From: Veillonella sp. VA142
GTDB taxonomy: Bacteria > Bacillota > Negativicutes > Veillonellales > Veillonellaceae
Length of the DNA: 64,000 nt
Direction: 5' to 3'
NCBI RefSeq assembly: GCF_003992135.1
Contig: NZ_RQVN01000002.1
Span: 1-64,000, forward strand
Below, in pieces: positions 42,442 through 52,721 of this stretch. The notes below the pieces were generated by a model. That model saw only the letters and a list, made by a program, of their open reading frames with translations. It made no database searches and was not told the origin of the DNA. Every line of letters starts with the position of its first letter. Position 1 is the stretch's first letter. The translations under genes and the position numbers were made by a program.

Positions 42442-42557
42442 ATAAAACCGTTCTTTTGTGGAATATAAGTGGTTTTCTTATGTTCCGCAAAGGAATGGTA
42501 CACCAAACGAAGTGCGGTAGGGATTTTTGAATCTCTACAAAGAAAGGACGTGAATAT

Positions 42558-43055
42558 ATGGACGATATGCAAGTCTATATTGCGAATTTAGGCAAATACA
42601 ATGAGGGCGAATTGGTCGGTGCGTGGTTTACCTTTCCCATTGACTTTGAGGAAGTCAAAGAGAAAATCGGCTTGAATGATGAATATGAGGAATACGCCAT
42701 TCATGACTACGAGTTACCCTTTACGGTTGACGAATACACTTCCATTGGCGAACTCAATCGACTATGGGAAATGGTATCGGAATTACCCGAAGAATTACAA
42801 TCGGAGCTATCTGCTCTGCTCACTCATTTTTCAAGCATTGAAGAACTAAGCGAACATCAAGAGGATATTATCATTCATTCCGATTGTGATGATATGTATG
42901 ACGTGGCACGCTACTACATTGAAGAAACGGGTGCTTTAGGCGAAGTACCAGCTAGTCTTCAAAACTATATTGATTATCAATCCTATGGTCGGGATTTAGA
43001 CCTTTCAGGAACGTTTATCTCAACCAATCATGGGATTTTTGAAATCGTCTATTAA
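42558..43055 (+). CDS. ardA: Antirestriction protein ArdA (Orf18)
   Basis: ArdA mimics DNA with its acidic surface and inhibits type I restriction enzymes when the element enters a new cell. The 165-residue protein is very acidic (many Asp/Glu: EYEEYAIHDYELPF, HQEDIIIHSDCDDMYDVARY). It begins MDDMQVYIANLGKYNEGEL at ATG 42,558, after AAAGGACGTG. The length equals Tn916 Orf18. Confidence 0.95.
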   Translation: MDDMQVYIANLGKYNEGELVGAWFTFPIDFEEVKEKIGLNDEYEEYAIHDYELPFTVDEYTSIGELNRLWEMVSELPEELQSELSALLTHFSSIEELSEHQEDIIIHSDCDDMYDVARYYIEETGALGEVPASLQNYIDYQSYGRDLDLSGTFISTNHGIFEIVY

Positions 43056-43143
43056 ATCTGTCGGTACATTACTACTGGCAGATTTTCTATTTTACGGGGT
43101 GGCTCAATCAGCTACCCCTATTTTTTATGAAAGGATTGATTAC

Positions 43144-43536
43144 ATGAAGAAAATACGAAGCTATACCAGTATCTGGTCTGTGGAAAAGGTACTGTATTCT
43201 ATCAATGATTTTAGACTTCCGTTTCCCATAACCTTTACGCAAATGACATGGTTTGTCGTGTCACTCTTTGCAGTGATGATACTTGGCAACTTGCCCCCTC
43301 TTTCCATGATAGAGGGAGCATTTCTCAAATACTTTGGGATTCCTGTGGCTTTCACATGGTTTATGTCTACAAAAACTTTTGATGGTAAAAAGCCTTATGG
43401 ATTTTTGAAGTCTGTCATTGCTTATGCACTGCGACCAAAGCTGACCTATGCAGGAAAAAAAGTAACGCTTGGCAGAAACCAGCCACAAGAAGCCATTACA
43501 GCAGTTAGGAGTGAATTTTATGGCATATCCAATTAA
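43144..43536 (+). CDS. orf17: ICE membrane protein Orf17 (TcpE family)
   Basis: A TcpE-like conjugation protein. ATG 43,144 follows GAAAGGATTGATTAC and gives 130 residues beginning MKKIRSYTSIWSVEKVLYS. A longer in-frame start at 43,030 overlaps ardA and lacks a ribosome site, although some annotations use it. Two central hydrophobic helices (FVVSLFAVMILGNL and the following) fit the family. It overlaps orf16 by 17 bp. Confidence 0.85.
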   Translation: MKKIRSYTSIWSVEKVLYSINDFRLPFPITFTQMTWFVVSLFAVMILGNLPPLSMIEGAFLKYFGIPVAFTWFMSTKTFDGKKPYGFLKSVIAYALRPKLTYAGKKVTLGRNQPQEAITAVRSEFYGISN

Positions 43537-45967
43537 ATACATTGAAAACAATCTCGTCTGGAATAAAGACGGGGAATGTTATGCTTACTATGAGCTTGTT
43601 CCTTACAATTACTCATTTCTAAGTCCAGAACAGAAAATACAAGTGCATGATTCTTTCAGACAGCTTATCGCACAAAATCGTGATGGCAAAATTCATGCTT
43701 TACAAATCAGTACAGAATCCAGCATACGTTCTGCACAAGAGCGTTCCAAAAATGAAGTCACTGGCAAGCTCAAAGCGGTTGCCTATGACAAAATCGACCA
43801 ACAGACAGACGCTTTAATATCCATGATTGGCGAAAATCAAGTGAACTACCGTTTCTTTATCGGCTTTAAGTTGCTTCTCAACGATCAGGAGTTTTCTATG
43901 AAAAGTCTTACCGTTGAAGCAAAAAATGCTTTGTCTGATTTTGTCTATGATGTGAACCATAAGCTGATGGGCGATTTTGTTAGTATGAGTAATGATGAAA
44001 TCCTGCGTTTTCAGAAGATGGAAAAGCTCTTAGAAAATAAAATCTCTCGTCGTTTCAAAATCCGCAGGTTAGATAAGGACGACTTCGGCTATCTGATTGA
44101 ACACCTTTACGGACAGACAGGCACTGCCTATGAAGAGTATGAGTACCATCTATCAAAGAAAAAGCTGGATAATGAAACGCTGATTAAATACTATGACTTG
44201 ATTAAGCCTACTCGCTGTTTGGTGGAAGAAAAACAGCGATATTTGAAAATCCAGCAGGAAGATGAAACCGTCTATGTAGCTTACTTTACCATTAACAGCA
44301 TTGTCGGAGAACTGGACTTCCCGTCCTCTGAAATCTTCTACTACCAGCAACAGCAATTTACATTCCCGATTGATACGTCAATGAATGTGGAAATTGTAGC
44401 GAATCGTAAAGCCCTATCTACTGTCCGCAATAAAAAGAAAGAACTGAAAGACTTGGATAACCACGCTTGGCAAAGTGATAATGAAACCAGCTCCAATGTG
44501 GCGGAAGCTCTGGAAAGTGTGAATGAGCTGGAAACCAATTTAGACCAAAGCAAGGAATCTATGTACAAGCTGTCTTATGTGGTAAGGGTATCAGCAAATG
44601 ATCTTGACGAACTCAAACGTCGTTGTAATGAAGTGAAAGATTTTTATGACGATTTAAGCGTAAAACTGGTACGACCATTTGGGGATATGCTCGGCTTACA
44701 TGAAGAATTTTTACCTGCCAGCAAGCGTTATATGAATGATTATATTCAATACGTGACCTCTGATTTCCTCGCTGGTTTAGGTTTTGGTGCTACTCAAATG
44801 CTGGGGGAAAATGAGGGGATTTATGTTGGCTACAGCTTAGATACTGGACGCAATGTCTATCTGAAACCTGCTCTTGCCAGTCAAGGGGTTAAGGGTTCAG
44901 TAACCAATGCGTTAGCGTCGGCTTTTGTTGGTTCGCTGGGTGGTGGTAAATCCTTTGCGAATAACCTTATCGTCTATTATGCGGTGCTTTATGGGGCACA
45001 AGCAGTGATTGTAGACCCAAAAGCAGAACGTGGCAGATGGAAAGAAACCTTGCCAGAGATTTCCCATGAAATCAATATCGTCACTCTGACTTCTGATGAG
45101 AAAAACAAAGGCTTACTTGACCCTTATGTGATTATGAAAAATCCCAAAGATTCTGAATCACTGGCTATTGATATTCTGACATTCCTTACGGGGATTTCCT
45201 CTCGTGATGGGGAACGCTTCCCAATCCTTAGAAAAGCCATTCGTGCAGTAACCAATAGTGAAGTACGAGGGTTGATGAAAGTGATTGAGGAATTACGGGT
45301 TGAGAATACGCCACTAAGTACCAGTATAGCCGACCATATCGAAAGTTTTACAGACTATGACTTTGCACATTTATTATTCAGTAATGGTTATGTGGAGCAG
45401 TCTATCAGCTTAGAAAAACAACTGAACATTATACAGGTTGCGGACTTGGTACTTCCCGACAAGGAAACTTCCTTTGAGGAATATACCACTATGGAGCTTT
45501 TATCCGTTGCTATGCTGATTGTCATTAGTACCTTTGCTTTAGACTTTATCCATACAGACCGAAGCATTTTCAAGATTGTAGATTTAGACGAAGCATGGAG
45601 CTTTTTACAGGTAGCACAAGGAAAAACACTATCTATGAAGCTGGTTCGGGCTGGTCGTGCTATGAACGCTGGGGTATATTTCGTGACCCAAAATACAGAC
45701 GACCTCTTAGATGAAAAACTGAAAAATAACCTCGGCTTAAAATTTGCATTTCGTTCCACTGACCTTAACGAGATTAAAAAGACCTTAGCCTTTTTTGGTG
45801 TAGACCCAGAGGACGAAAACAATCAGAAGCGATTGCGTGATTTGGAAAACGGGCAATGCCTTATCAGTGATTTATATGGTCGTGTCGGTGTGATACAGTT
45901 CCACCCTGTATTTGAAGAACTGCTCCATGCCTTTGATACCAGACCACCTGTGCGAAAAGAGGTGTAA
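43520..45967 (+). CDS. orf16: ICE conjugation ATPase Orf16 (VirB4/TcpF)
   Basis: An 815-residue VirB4-type ATPase that energises the mating channel. Walker A GSLGGGKSFANN is near residue 470 and Walker B FKIVDLDEAWSF near 688; VYFVTQNTDDLLD and LRDLENGQCLISD follow, as in this family. TTAGGAGTG precedes ATG 43,520, so the start lies inside orf17. The in-frame upstream extension to 43,469 is not favoured. Confidence 0.95.
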   Translation: MAYPIKYIENNLVWNKDGECYAYYELVPYNYSFLSPEQKIQVHDSFRQLIAQNRDGKIHALQISTESSIRSAQERSKNEVTGKLKAVAYDKIDQQTDALISMIGENQVNYRFFIGFKLLLNDQEFSMKSLTVEAKNALSDFVYDVNHKLMGDFVSMSNDEILRFQKMEKLLENKISRRFKIRRLDKDDFGYLIEHLYGQTGTAYEEYEYHLSKKKLDNETLIKYYDLIKPTRCLVEEKQRYLKIQQEDETVYVAYFTINSIVGELDFPSSEIFYYQQQQFTFPIDTSMNVEIVANRKALSTVRNKKKELKDLDNHAWQSDNETSSNVAEALESVNELETNLDQSKESMYKLSYVVRVSANDLDELKRRCNEVKDFYDDLSVKLVRPFGDMLGLHEEFLPASKRYMNDYIQYVTSDFLAGLGFGATQMLGENEGIYVGYSLDTGRNVYLKPALASQGVKGSVTNALASAFVGSLGGGKSFANNLIVYYAVLYGAQAVIVDPKAERGRWKETLPEISHEINIVTLTSDEKNKGLLDPYVIMKNPKDSESLAIDILTFLTGISSRDGERFPILRKAIRAVTNSEVRGLMKVIEELRVENTPLSTSIADHIESFTDYDFAHLLFSNGYVEQSISLEKQLNIIQVADLVLPDKETSFEEYTTMELLSVAMLIVISTFALDFIHTDRSIFKIVDLDEAWSFLQVAQGKTLSMKLVRAGRAMNAGVYFVTQNTDDLLDEKLKNNLGLKFAFRSTDLNEIKKTLAFFGVDPEDENNQKRLRDLENGQCLISDLYGRVGVIQFHPVFEELLHAFDTRPPVRKEV

Positions 45968-45969
45968 AT

Positions 45970-48147
45970 GTGAAACCATCAATAGTAAACAGAATAAAAT
46001 CAAACTGGACGCTGAAACGTCTAGGTAAAGTGGCAATGACAGTGGCTTTCACACTTGTGATTGCCATTTTTCTTTTAGCCATGCTGGGAACGGTGGTTCA
46101 AGCTGCGGGCTTGGTAGATGATACGGTCAATGTGGCAAATGAATACAGCCGATACCCACTTGAAAACTATCAACTGGATTTTTATGTGGATAATAGCTGG
46201 GGCTGGCTTCCGTGGAACTGGTCGGACGGGATTGGAAAACAGGTCATGTATGGACTATATGCCATTACCAATTTTATTTGGACAATCAGTTTGTATGTTT
46301 CCAATGCGACAGGTTACTTAGTACAGGAAGCCTATTCCTTAGACTTCATTTCCGCTACAGCAGATTCCATTGGTAAGAATATGCAGACCTTAGCTGGTGT
46401 GAGTGCAAACGGATTTTCAACAGAGGGTTTCTATGTTGGATTCCTCTTACTCTTGATTTTGGTTCTTGGGGTTTATGTTGCCTATACGGGACTGATAAAG
46501 AGAGAAACCACAAAGGCAATTCATGCCATTATGAATTTTGTGCTGGTGTTTATCCTATCGGCTTCCTTTATTGCCTACGCTCCCGACTACATTAAAAAAA
46601 TCAATGACTTTTCATCAGACATCAGTAATGCCAGTTTATCACTTGGCACGAAGATTGTCATGCCCCATTCCGATAGTCAAGGCAAGGACAGCGTGGACTT
46701 AATCAGAGATAGCCTGTTTTCCATACAGGTTCAGCAACCGTGGCTACTGCTTCAATACAACAGTTCAGACATTGAAAGTATCGGTATTGACCGTGTGGAA
46801 AGCCTGCTCTCCACCAGCCCAGATTCCAACAATGGCGAAGATAGAGAAAAAATTGTTGCGGAAGAAATTGAAGACAGAAGCAATACCAATCTAACCATTA
46901 CAAAGACCATTAACCGTTTAGGTACAGTCTTCTTCCTATTTGTCTTCAATATTGGGATTTCCATATTTGTATTCCTATTAACAGGAATCATGATTTTCTC
47001 GCAGGTACTTTTTATCATCTATGCTATGTTTCTGCCTGTGAGCTTTATTTTAAGCATGATTCCATCATTTGATGGTATGTCAAAACGAGCCATAACAAAG
47101 CTCTTTAATACCATTTTGACACGAGCTGGAATCACATTGATTATTACGACAGCATTTAGTATTTCAACCATGCTCTATACCTTATCGGCTGGTTATCCGT
47201 TCTTTTTGATTGCTTTTCTACAGATTGTGACCTTTGCAGGAATCTACTTCAAGCTGGGCGATTTAATGAGTATGTTTTCTCTACAGAGTAACGATTCTCA
47301 AAGTGTGGGAAGTCGTGTGATGAGAAAACCTCGTATGCTTATGCACGCTCACATGCACCGTCTACAGCGGAAACTTGGACGTTCCATGACTACTCTAGGG
47401 GCTGGGTCTGCCATTGTTACAGGTAAAAAAGGACAGTCGGGTTCGGGGAGTTCTGCAAGGACACAAGCAGATCACTCCCGACCAGACGGAAAGGAAAAAT
47501 CAACACTTGGAAAACGTATCGGTCAAACCATCGGTACAGTAGCTGATACCAAAGACAGAATGGTAGACACTGCTAGTGGTTTGAAAGAACAGGTTAAAGA
47601 TTTGCCGACCAATGCAAGATATGCAGTATATCAAGGAAAATCCAAAGTAAAAGAGAATGTCCGTGATTTAACCAGTAGTATTTCTCAAACCAAAGCGGAC
47701 AGAGCCAGTGGACGCAAGGAACAGCAGGAACAAAGGCGAAAAACCATTGCGAAGCGTCGCTCTGAAATGGAACAGGTCAAACAGAAAAAACAGCCTGCTT
47801 CTTCTGTTCATGAAAGACCGACTACAAGACAAGAACAATATCATGATGAACAGACCTCAAAACAGTCTAATATTCAGACTTCATATAAGGAATCTCAACA
47901 AGCCAAACAAGAGCGTCCAGCAGTTAAGTCCGATTTTTCAAGTCCAAAAGTGGAACGCCAAGGCAATACCGTTCAAGAAAAAACCGTTCAAAAGCCAGCA
48001 ACTTCAACCACTACAGTAGATAGAACTTCACAACGTCCAATCACAAAAGAACGTCCGTCTACTGTTCAAAGAGTACCACTACAAAATACAAGAAGTAGAC
48101 CACCAATCAAAACCGCCACCATTAAGAAAGTCGGTAAGAAACCATGA
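45970..48147 (+). CDS. orf15: ICE membrane channel protein Orf15 (VirB6-like/TcpH)
   Basis: A 725-residue polytopic protein starting at GTG 45,970, two bases after the orf16 stop. The N-terminal 470 residues contain about seven or eight hydrophobic helices and a periplasmic region; the C-terminal 250 residues are hydrophilic, rich in Gln, Lys, Arg and Thr (KGQSGSGSSARTQADHSRPD...), without a membrane segment. It corresponds to the VirB6-like core of the Tn916 channel. It overlaps orf14 by 4 bp. Confidence 0.93.
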   Translation: MKPSIVNRIKSNWTLKRLGKVAMTVAFTLVIAIFLLAMLGTVVQAAGLVDDTVNVANEYSRYPLENYQLDFYVDNSWGWLPWNWSDGIGKQVMYGLYAITNFIWTISLYVSNATGYLVQEAYSLDFISATADSIGKNMQTLAGVSANGFSTEGFYVGFLLLLILVLGVYVAYTGLIKRETTKAIHAIMNFVLVFILSASFIAYAPDYIKKINDFSSDISNASLSLGTKIVMPHSDSQGKDSVDLIRDSLFSIQVQQPWLLLQYNSSDIESIGIDRVESLLSTSPDSNNGEDREKIVAEEIEDRSNTNLTITKTINRLGTVFFLFVFNIGISIFVFLLTGIMIFSQVLFIIYAMFLPVSFILSMIPSFDGMSKRAITKLFNTILTRAGITLIITTAFSISTMLYTLSAGYPFFLIAFLQIVTFAGIYFKLGDLMSMFSLQSNDSQSVGSRVMRKPRMLMHAHMHRLQRKLGRSMTTLGAGSAIVTGKKGQSGSGSSARTQADHSRPDGKEKSTLGKRIGQTIGTVADTKDRMVDTASGLKEQVKDLPTNARYAVYQGKSKVKENVRDLTSSISQTKADRASGRKEQQEQRRKTIAKRRSEMEQVKQKKQPASSVHERPTTRQEQYHDEQTSKQSNIQTSYKESQQAKQERPAVKSDFSSPKVERQGNTVQEKTVQKPATSTTTVDRTSQRPITKERPSTVQRVPLQNTRSRPPIKTATIKKVGKKP

Positions 48148-49148
48148 AGTTGAAAACTTTAGTGATTGGTGGTTCTGGATTATTCTTGATGGTCTTCTCA
48201 CTGCTTCTGTTTGTTGCCATTTTATTTTCAGATGAACAGGACAGCGGAATTTCCAATATTCATTATGGAGGTGTGAATGTTTCCGCAGAAGTGCTGGCTC
48301 ATAAGCCTATGGTAGAAAAATATGCCAAAGAATATGGCGTTGAAGAATATGTCAACATACTTCTTGCGATTATACAGGTGGAATCGGGCGGTACTGCGGA
48401 AGATGTTATGCAGTCCTCGGAATCCCTCGGTCTTCCACCTAATTCATTGAGTACAGAAGAATCCATTAAGCAAGGTGTGAAGTATTTCAGTGAATTATTA
48501 GCCAGTAGCGAAAGGCTCAGTGTAGATTTAGAATCGGTTATCCAGTCCTACAATTATGGTGGTGGTTTCTTAGGGTATGTGGCTAATCGTGGAAATAAAT
48601 ATACCTTTGAACTGGCTCAAAGTTTCTCAAAAGAGTATTCAGGTGGCGAAAAAGTGTCTTACCCCAATCCCATAGCCATACCTATCAATGGGGGCTGGCG
48701 ATACAACTATGGCAATATGTTTTATGTGCAACTGGTAACGCAGTATCTTGTCACAACAGAGTTTGATGATGATGATACGGTACAAGCCATCATGGACGAA
48801 GCACTGAAATATGAGGGCTGGCGATACGTTTACGGTGGAGCTTCCCCGACTACTTCTTTTGATTGTAGCGGACTGACACAATGGACGTATGGAAAAGCTG
48901 GAATTAACTTACCACGAACCGCACAACAGCAATATGATGTGACCCAGCATATCCCACTATCGGAAGCACAAGCTGGCGATTTGGTTTTCTTTCATTCTAC
49001 CTATAACGCTGGCTCTTATATTACTCATGTTGGGATATACCTTGGCAATAACCGTATGTTTCATGCAGGCGACCCAATCGGTTATGCCGACTTAACAAGC
49101 CCCTACTGGCAACAGCATTTAGTGGGAGCAGGACGAATCAAACAATGA
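48144..49148 (+). CDS. orf14: ICE cell-wall hydrolase Orf14 (lysozyme-like plus NlpC/P60)
   Basis: A 334-residue bifunctional muralytic enzyme that opens peptidoglycan for the transfer channel. An N-terminal membrane helix (LVIGGSGLFLMVFSLLLFVAI) is followed by a lysozyme-like domain with catalytic Glu in AIIQVESGG near 78, and a C-terminal NlpC/P60 domain with catalytic Cys in FDCSGLTQWTYG near 239 and His in ITHVGIYLGNN near 295. It overlaps orf13 by 4 bp. Activity against the Negativicute cell wall is not known. Confidence 0.95.
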   Translation: MKLKTLVIGGSGLFLMVFSLLLFVAILFSDEQDSGISNIHYGGVNVSAEVLAHKPMVEKYAKEYGVEEYVNILLAIIQVESGGTAEDVMQSSESLGLPPNSLSTEESIKQGVKYFSELLASSERLSVDLESVIQSYNYGGGFLGYVANRGNKYTFELAQSFSKEYSGGEKVSYPNPIAIPINGGWRYNYGNMFYVQLVTQYLVTTEFDDDDTVQAIMDEALKYEGWRYVYGGASPTTSFDCSGLTQWTYGKAGINLPRTAQQQYDVTQHIPLSEAQAGDLVFFHSTYNAGSYITHVGIYLGNNRMFHAGDPIGYADLTSPYWQQHLVGAGRIKQ

Positions 49149-50080
49149 GAAAGGAAGATTTAATGATGAAATTTAGAAAAAATCAGAATAAAGAAAAACA
49201 GATACCAAAGGAAAAGAAACCTCGTGTCTACTATAAGGTCAATCCTCATAAAAAGGTTGTGATTGCCTTGTGGGTACTTTTAGGGCTTAGTTTCAGCTTT
49301 GCGATATTCAAGCACTTTACAGCTATAGATACTCATACTATTCACGAAACAACTATCATAGAAAAGGAATACGTTGATACTCATCATGTAGAAAATTTTG
49401 TAGAGAACTTTGCGAAAGTCTACTATTCATGGGAGCAATCCGATAAGTCCATTGATAATCGAATGGAAAGTCTAAAAGGCTATCTGACAGATGAACTTCA
49501 AGCTCTCAATGTTGATACAGTACGCAAAGATATTCCTGTATCGTCTTCTGTAAGAGGATTTCAGATATGGACGGTAGAGCCAACTGGCGACAATGAGTTT
49601 AATGTAACCTACAGTGTAGACCAGCTCATTACAGAGGGAGAAAATACAAAGACCGTCCACTCTGCTTATATAGTGAGTGTCTATGTAGATGGTTCTGGAA
49701 ATATGGTACTGGTTAAGAATCCGACCATTACCAACATACCTAAGAAATCAAGTTATAAACCAAAAGCCATTGAAAGTGAGGGGACGGTTGATTCCATTAC
49801 AACCAATGAAATCAATGAGTTTTTAACGACGTTCTTCAAGCTCTATCCTACAGCGACAGCCAGTGAACTTTCCTACTATGTGAATGACGGGATATTAAAA
49901 CCAATCGGAAAAGAGTACATCTTTCAAGAACTGGTAAATCCTATTCACAATCGTAAGGATAATCAAGTCACGGTATCGCTGACAGTGGAGTATATCGACC
50001 AGCAGACCAAAGCAACGCAGGTATCTCAATTTGATTTGGTACTTGAAAAGAACGGGAGTAATTGGAAGATTATAGAATAA
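49145..50080 (+). CDS. orf13: ICE conjugation protein Orf13 (TcpC/VirB8-like)
   Basis: A 311-residue bitopic protein: basic cytoplasmic N-terminus, one helix (VVIALWVLLGLSFSFAIF) near residues 45-62, and two NTF2-like extracytoplasmic domains, as in TcpC. ATG 49,145 overlaps the orf14 stop; ATG 49,163 has the better ribosome site (AAAGGAAG) and may be the true start. It ends 129 bp before the tet(M) leader region. Confidence 0.93.
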   Translation: MRKEDLMMKFRKNQNKEKQIPKEKKPRVYYKVNPHKKVVIALWVLLGLSFSFAIFKHFTAIDTHTIHETTIIEKEYVDTHHVENFVENFAKVYYSWEQSDKSIDNRMESLKGYLTDELQALNVDTVRKDIPVSSSVRGFQIWTVEPTGDNEFNVTYSVDQLITEGENTKTVHSAYIVSVYVDGSGNMVLVKNPTITNIPKKSSYKPKAIESEGTVDSITTNEINEFLTTFFKLYPTATASELSYYVNDGILKPIGKEYIFQELVNPIHNRKDNQVTVSLTVEYIDQQTKATQVSQFDLVLEKNGSNWKIIE

Positions 50081-50149
50081 CAAATATTGGTACATTATTA
50101 CAGCTATTTTGTAATCACGTACTCTCTTTGATAAAAAATTGGAGATTCC

Positions 50150-50178
50150 TTTACAAATATGCTCTTACGTGCTATAAT
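50150..50178 (+). promoter_or_regulatory. tet(M) promoter
   Basis: TTTACA (50,150-50,155) and TATAAT (50,173-50,178) are spaced 17 nt. It drives the leader and tet(M) and, when antitermination occurs, the downstream regulatory genes. Confidence 0.85.
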
Positions 50179-50209
50179 TTAAGTATCTATTTAAAAGGAG
50201 TTAATAAAT

Positions 50210-50321
50210 ATGCGGCAAGGTATTCTTAAATAAACTGTCAATTTGATAGTGGGAACAAATAATTGGATGTCCTTTTTTAGGAGGGCTTAGTTTTTTGTAC
50301 CCAGTTTAAGAATACCTTTAT
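50210..50321 (+). promoter_or_regulatory. tet(M) leader: short ORF and first attenuator hairpin
   Basis: AAAAGGAG precedes ATG 50,210 of a 7-residue ORF (MRQGILK). Its last codons begin the inverted repeat AAGGTATTCTTAAA (50,217-50,230), complementary to 50,305-50,318. Ribosome position on the small ORF would decide whether the stem forms. Confidence 0.7.
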
Positions 50322-50354
50322 CATGTGATTCTAAAGTATCCGGAGAATATCTGT

Positions 50355-50441
50355 ATGCTTTGTATGCCTATGGTTATGCATAAAAATCCCAGTGATAAGA
50401 GTATTTATCACTGGGATTTTTATGCCCTTTTGGGCTTTTGA
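50355..50441 (+). CDS. orf12: tet(M) leader peptide Orf12
   Basis: The 28-residue ORF (MLCMPMVMHKNPSDKSIYHW...) overlaps the terminator stem at 50,381-50,422. In Tn916, tetracycline is thought to slow or alter ribosome coverage of this leader, preventing the terminator and allowing tet(M) and downstream transfer regulation to be expressed. Confidence 0.9.
   Translation: MLCMPMVMHKNPSDKSIYHWDFYALLGF
50381..50430 (+). terminator. Attenuator terminator upstream of tet(M)
   Basis: An 18-bp perfect stem (50,381-50,398 with 50,405-50,422, TAAAAATCCCAGTGATAA) lies within orf12. The right arm itself ends in a T-rich run, as in a terminator. Confidence 0.88.
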
Positions 50442-50456
50442 ATGGAGGAAAATCAC

Positions 50457-52376
50457 ATGAAAATTATTAATATTGGAGTTTTAGCTCATGTTGATGCGGG
50501 AAAAACTACCTTAACAGAAAGCTTATTATATAACAGTGGAGCGATTACAGAATTAGGAAGCGTGGACAAAGGTACAACGAGGACGGATAATACGCTTTTA
50601 GAACGTCAGAGAGGAATTACAATTCAGACAGGAATAACCTCTTTTCAGTGGGAAAATACGAAGGTGAACATCATAGACACGCCAGGACATATGGATTTCT
50701 TAGCAGAAGTATATCGTTCATTATCAGTTTTAGATGGGGCAATTCTACTGATTTCTGCAAAAGATGGCGTACAAGCACAAACTCGTATATTATTTCATGC
50801 ACTTAGGAAAATGGGGATTCCCACAATCTTTTTTATCAATAAGATTGACCAAAATGGAATTGATTTATCAACGGTTTATCAGGATATTAAAGAGAAACTT
50901 TCTGCCGAAATTGTAATCAAACAGAAGGTAGAACTGTATCCTAATATGTGTGTGACGAACTTTACCGAATCTGAACAATGGGATACGGTAATAGAGGGAA
51001 ACGATGACCTTTTAGAGAAATATATGTCCGGTAAATCATTAGAAGCATTGGAACTCGAACAAGAGGAAAGCATAAGATTTCAGAATTGTTCTCTGTTCCC
51101 TCTTTATCATGGAAGTGCAAAAAGTAATATAGGGATTGATAACCTTATAGAAGTTATTACTAATAAATTTTATTCATCAACACATCGAGGTCCGTCTGAA
51201 CTTTGCGGAAATGTTTTCAAAATTGAATATACAAAAAAAAGACAACGTCTTGCATATATACGCCTTTATAGTGGAGTACTACATTTACGAGATTCGGTTA
51301 GAGTATCAGAAAAAGAAAAAATAAAAGTTACAGAAATGTATACTTCAATAAATGGTGAATTATGTAAGATTGATAGAGCTTATTCTGGAGAAATTGTTAT
51401 TTTGCAAAATGAGTTTTTGAAGTTAAATAGTGTTCTTGGAGATACAAAACTATTGCCACAGAGAAAAAAGATTGAAAATCCGCACCCTCTACTACAAACA
51501 ACTGTTGAACCGAGTAAACCTGAACAGAGAGAAATGTTGCTTGATGCCCTTTTGGAAATCTCCGACAGTGACCCGCTTCTGCGATATTATGTGGATTCTG
51601 CGACACATGAAATCATACTTTCTTTCTTAGGGAAAGTACAAATGGAAGTGACTTGTGCTCTGCTGCAAGAAAAGTATCATGTGGAGATAGAAATAAAAGA
51701 GCCTACAGTCATTTATATGGAAAGACCGTTAAAAAAAGCTGAGTATACCATTCACATCGAAGTTCCACCGAATCCTTTCTGGGCTTCCATTGGTCTATCT
51801 GTAGCACAGCTTCCATTAGGGAGCGGAGTACAGTATGAGAGCTCGGTTTCTCTTGGATACTTAAATCAATCGTTTCAAAATGCAGTTATGGAGGGGATAC
51901 GCTATGGCTGTGAACAAGGATTGTATGGTTGGAATGTGACGGACTGTAAAATCTGTTTTAAGTATGGCTTATACTATAGCCCTGTTAGTACCCCAGCAGA
52001 TTTTCGGATGCTTGCTCCTATTGTATTGGAACAAGTCTTAAAAAAAGCTGGAACAGAATTGTTAGAGCCATATCTTAGTTTTAAAATTTATGCGCCACAG
52101 GAATATCTTTTACGAGCATACAACGATGCTCCTAAATATTGTGCGAACATCGTAGACACTCAATTGAAAAATAATGAGGTCATTCTTAGTGGAGAAATCC
52201 CTGCTCGGTGTATTCAAGAATATCGTAGTGATTTAACTTTCTTTACAAATGGACGTAGTGTTTGTTTAACAGAGTTAAAAGGGTACCATGTTACTACCGG
52301 TGAACCTGTTTGCCAGCCCCGTCGTCCAAATAGTCGGATAGATAAAGTACGATATATGTTCAATAAAATAACTTAG
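50457..52376 (+). CDS. tet(M): Ribosomal protection protein Tet(M)
   Basis: A GTPase related to EF-G that releases tetracycline, doxycycline and minocycline from the ribosome. ATG 50,457 gives the standard 639 residues, beginning [18 protein letters not shown] (G1), with the later G motifs DTPGHMDF near 74 and NKID near 128, and the EF-G-like domains III-V. GGAGGAAAATCAC precedes it. The C-terminus (YMFNKIT) is intact. The gene is the main resistance gene of the backbone. Confidence 0.99.
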   Translation: MKIINIGVLAHVDAGKTTLTESLLYNSGAITELGSVDKGTTRTDNTLLERQRGITIQTGITSFQWENTKVNIIDTPGHMDFLAEVYRSLSVLDGAILLISAKDGVQAQTRILFHALRKMGIPTIFFINKIDQNGIDLSTVYQDIKEKLSAEIVIKQKVELYPNMCVTNFTESEQWDTVIEGNDDLLEKYMSGKSLEALELEQEESIRFQNCSLFPLYHGSAKSNIGIDNLIEVITNKFYSSTHRGPSELCGNVFKIEYTKKRQRLAYIRLYSGVLHLRDSVRVSEKEKIKVTEMYTSINGELCKIDRAYSGEIVILQNEFLKLNSVLGDTKLLPQRKKIENPHPLLQTTVEPSKPEQREMLLDALLEISDSDPLLRYYVDSATHEIILSFLGKVQMEVTCALLQEKYHVEIEIKEPTVIYMERPLKKAEYTIHIEVPPNPFWASIGLSVAQLPLGSGVQYESSVSLGYLNQSFQNAVMEGIRYGCEQGLYGWNVTDCKICFKYGLYYSPVSTPADFRMLAPIVLEQVLKKAGTELLEPYLSFKIYAPQEYLLRAYNDAPKYCANIVDTQLKNNEVILSGEIPARCIQEYRSDLTFFTNGRSVCLTELKGYHVTTGEPVCQPRRPNSRIDKVRYMFNKIT

Positions 52377-52473
52377 TGTATTTTATGTTGTTATATAAAT
52401 ATGGTTTCTTGTTAAATAAGATGAAATATTTTTTAATAAAGATTTGAATTAAAGTGTAAAGGAGGAGATAGTT

Positions 52474-52662
52474 ATTATAAACTACAAGTGGATATTGTGT
52501 CCTGTATGTGGAAATAAAACACGATTAAAGATAAGGGAAGATACTGAATTAAAAAAATTCCCCCTCTATTGTCCGAAATGCAGACAAGAAAATTTAATTG
52601 AAATAAAGCAGTTCAAAGTAACTGTGATTACAGAGCCAGACGCAAAGACGCAGAGCCGATAA
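52474..52662 (+). CDS. orf6: Cysteine-rich KTR protein Orf6 (non-standard start)
   Basis: AAGGAGGAG (52,459-52,467) lies 6 nt before ATT 52,474; no ATG, GTG or TTG is at the right distance, so an ATT (or the next ATA) start is inferred. The 62-residue product (INYKWILCPVCGNKTRLKI...) has two Cys pairs, CPVC and CPKC, forming a zinc ribbon with the KTR motif that names the family. It follows tet(M) in Tn916 elements; function unknown. Confidence 0.75.
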   Translation: MINYKWILCPVCGNKTRLKIREDTELKKFPLYCPKCRQENLIEIKQFKVTVITEPDAKTQSR

Positions 52663-52700
52663 AATGAGATTAATACAATCTCATTTTATCGGCTCTTTCC
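52653..52700. terminator. Bidirectional terminator between orf6 and orf9
   Basis: A 19-bp perfect stem pairs 52,653-52,671 (GAGCCGATAAAATGAGATT) with 52,677-52,695, loop AATAC-like, between convergent genes. Confidence 0.9.
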
Positions 52701-52721
52701 GTTATGTATGGATTCTTTTAA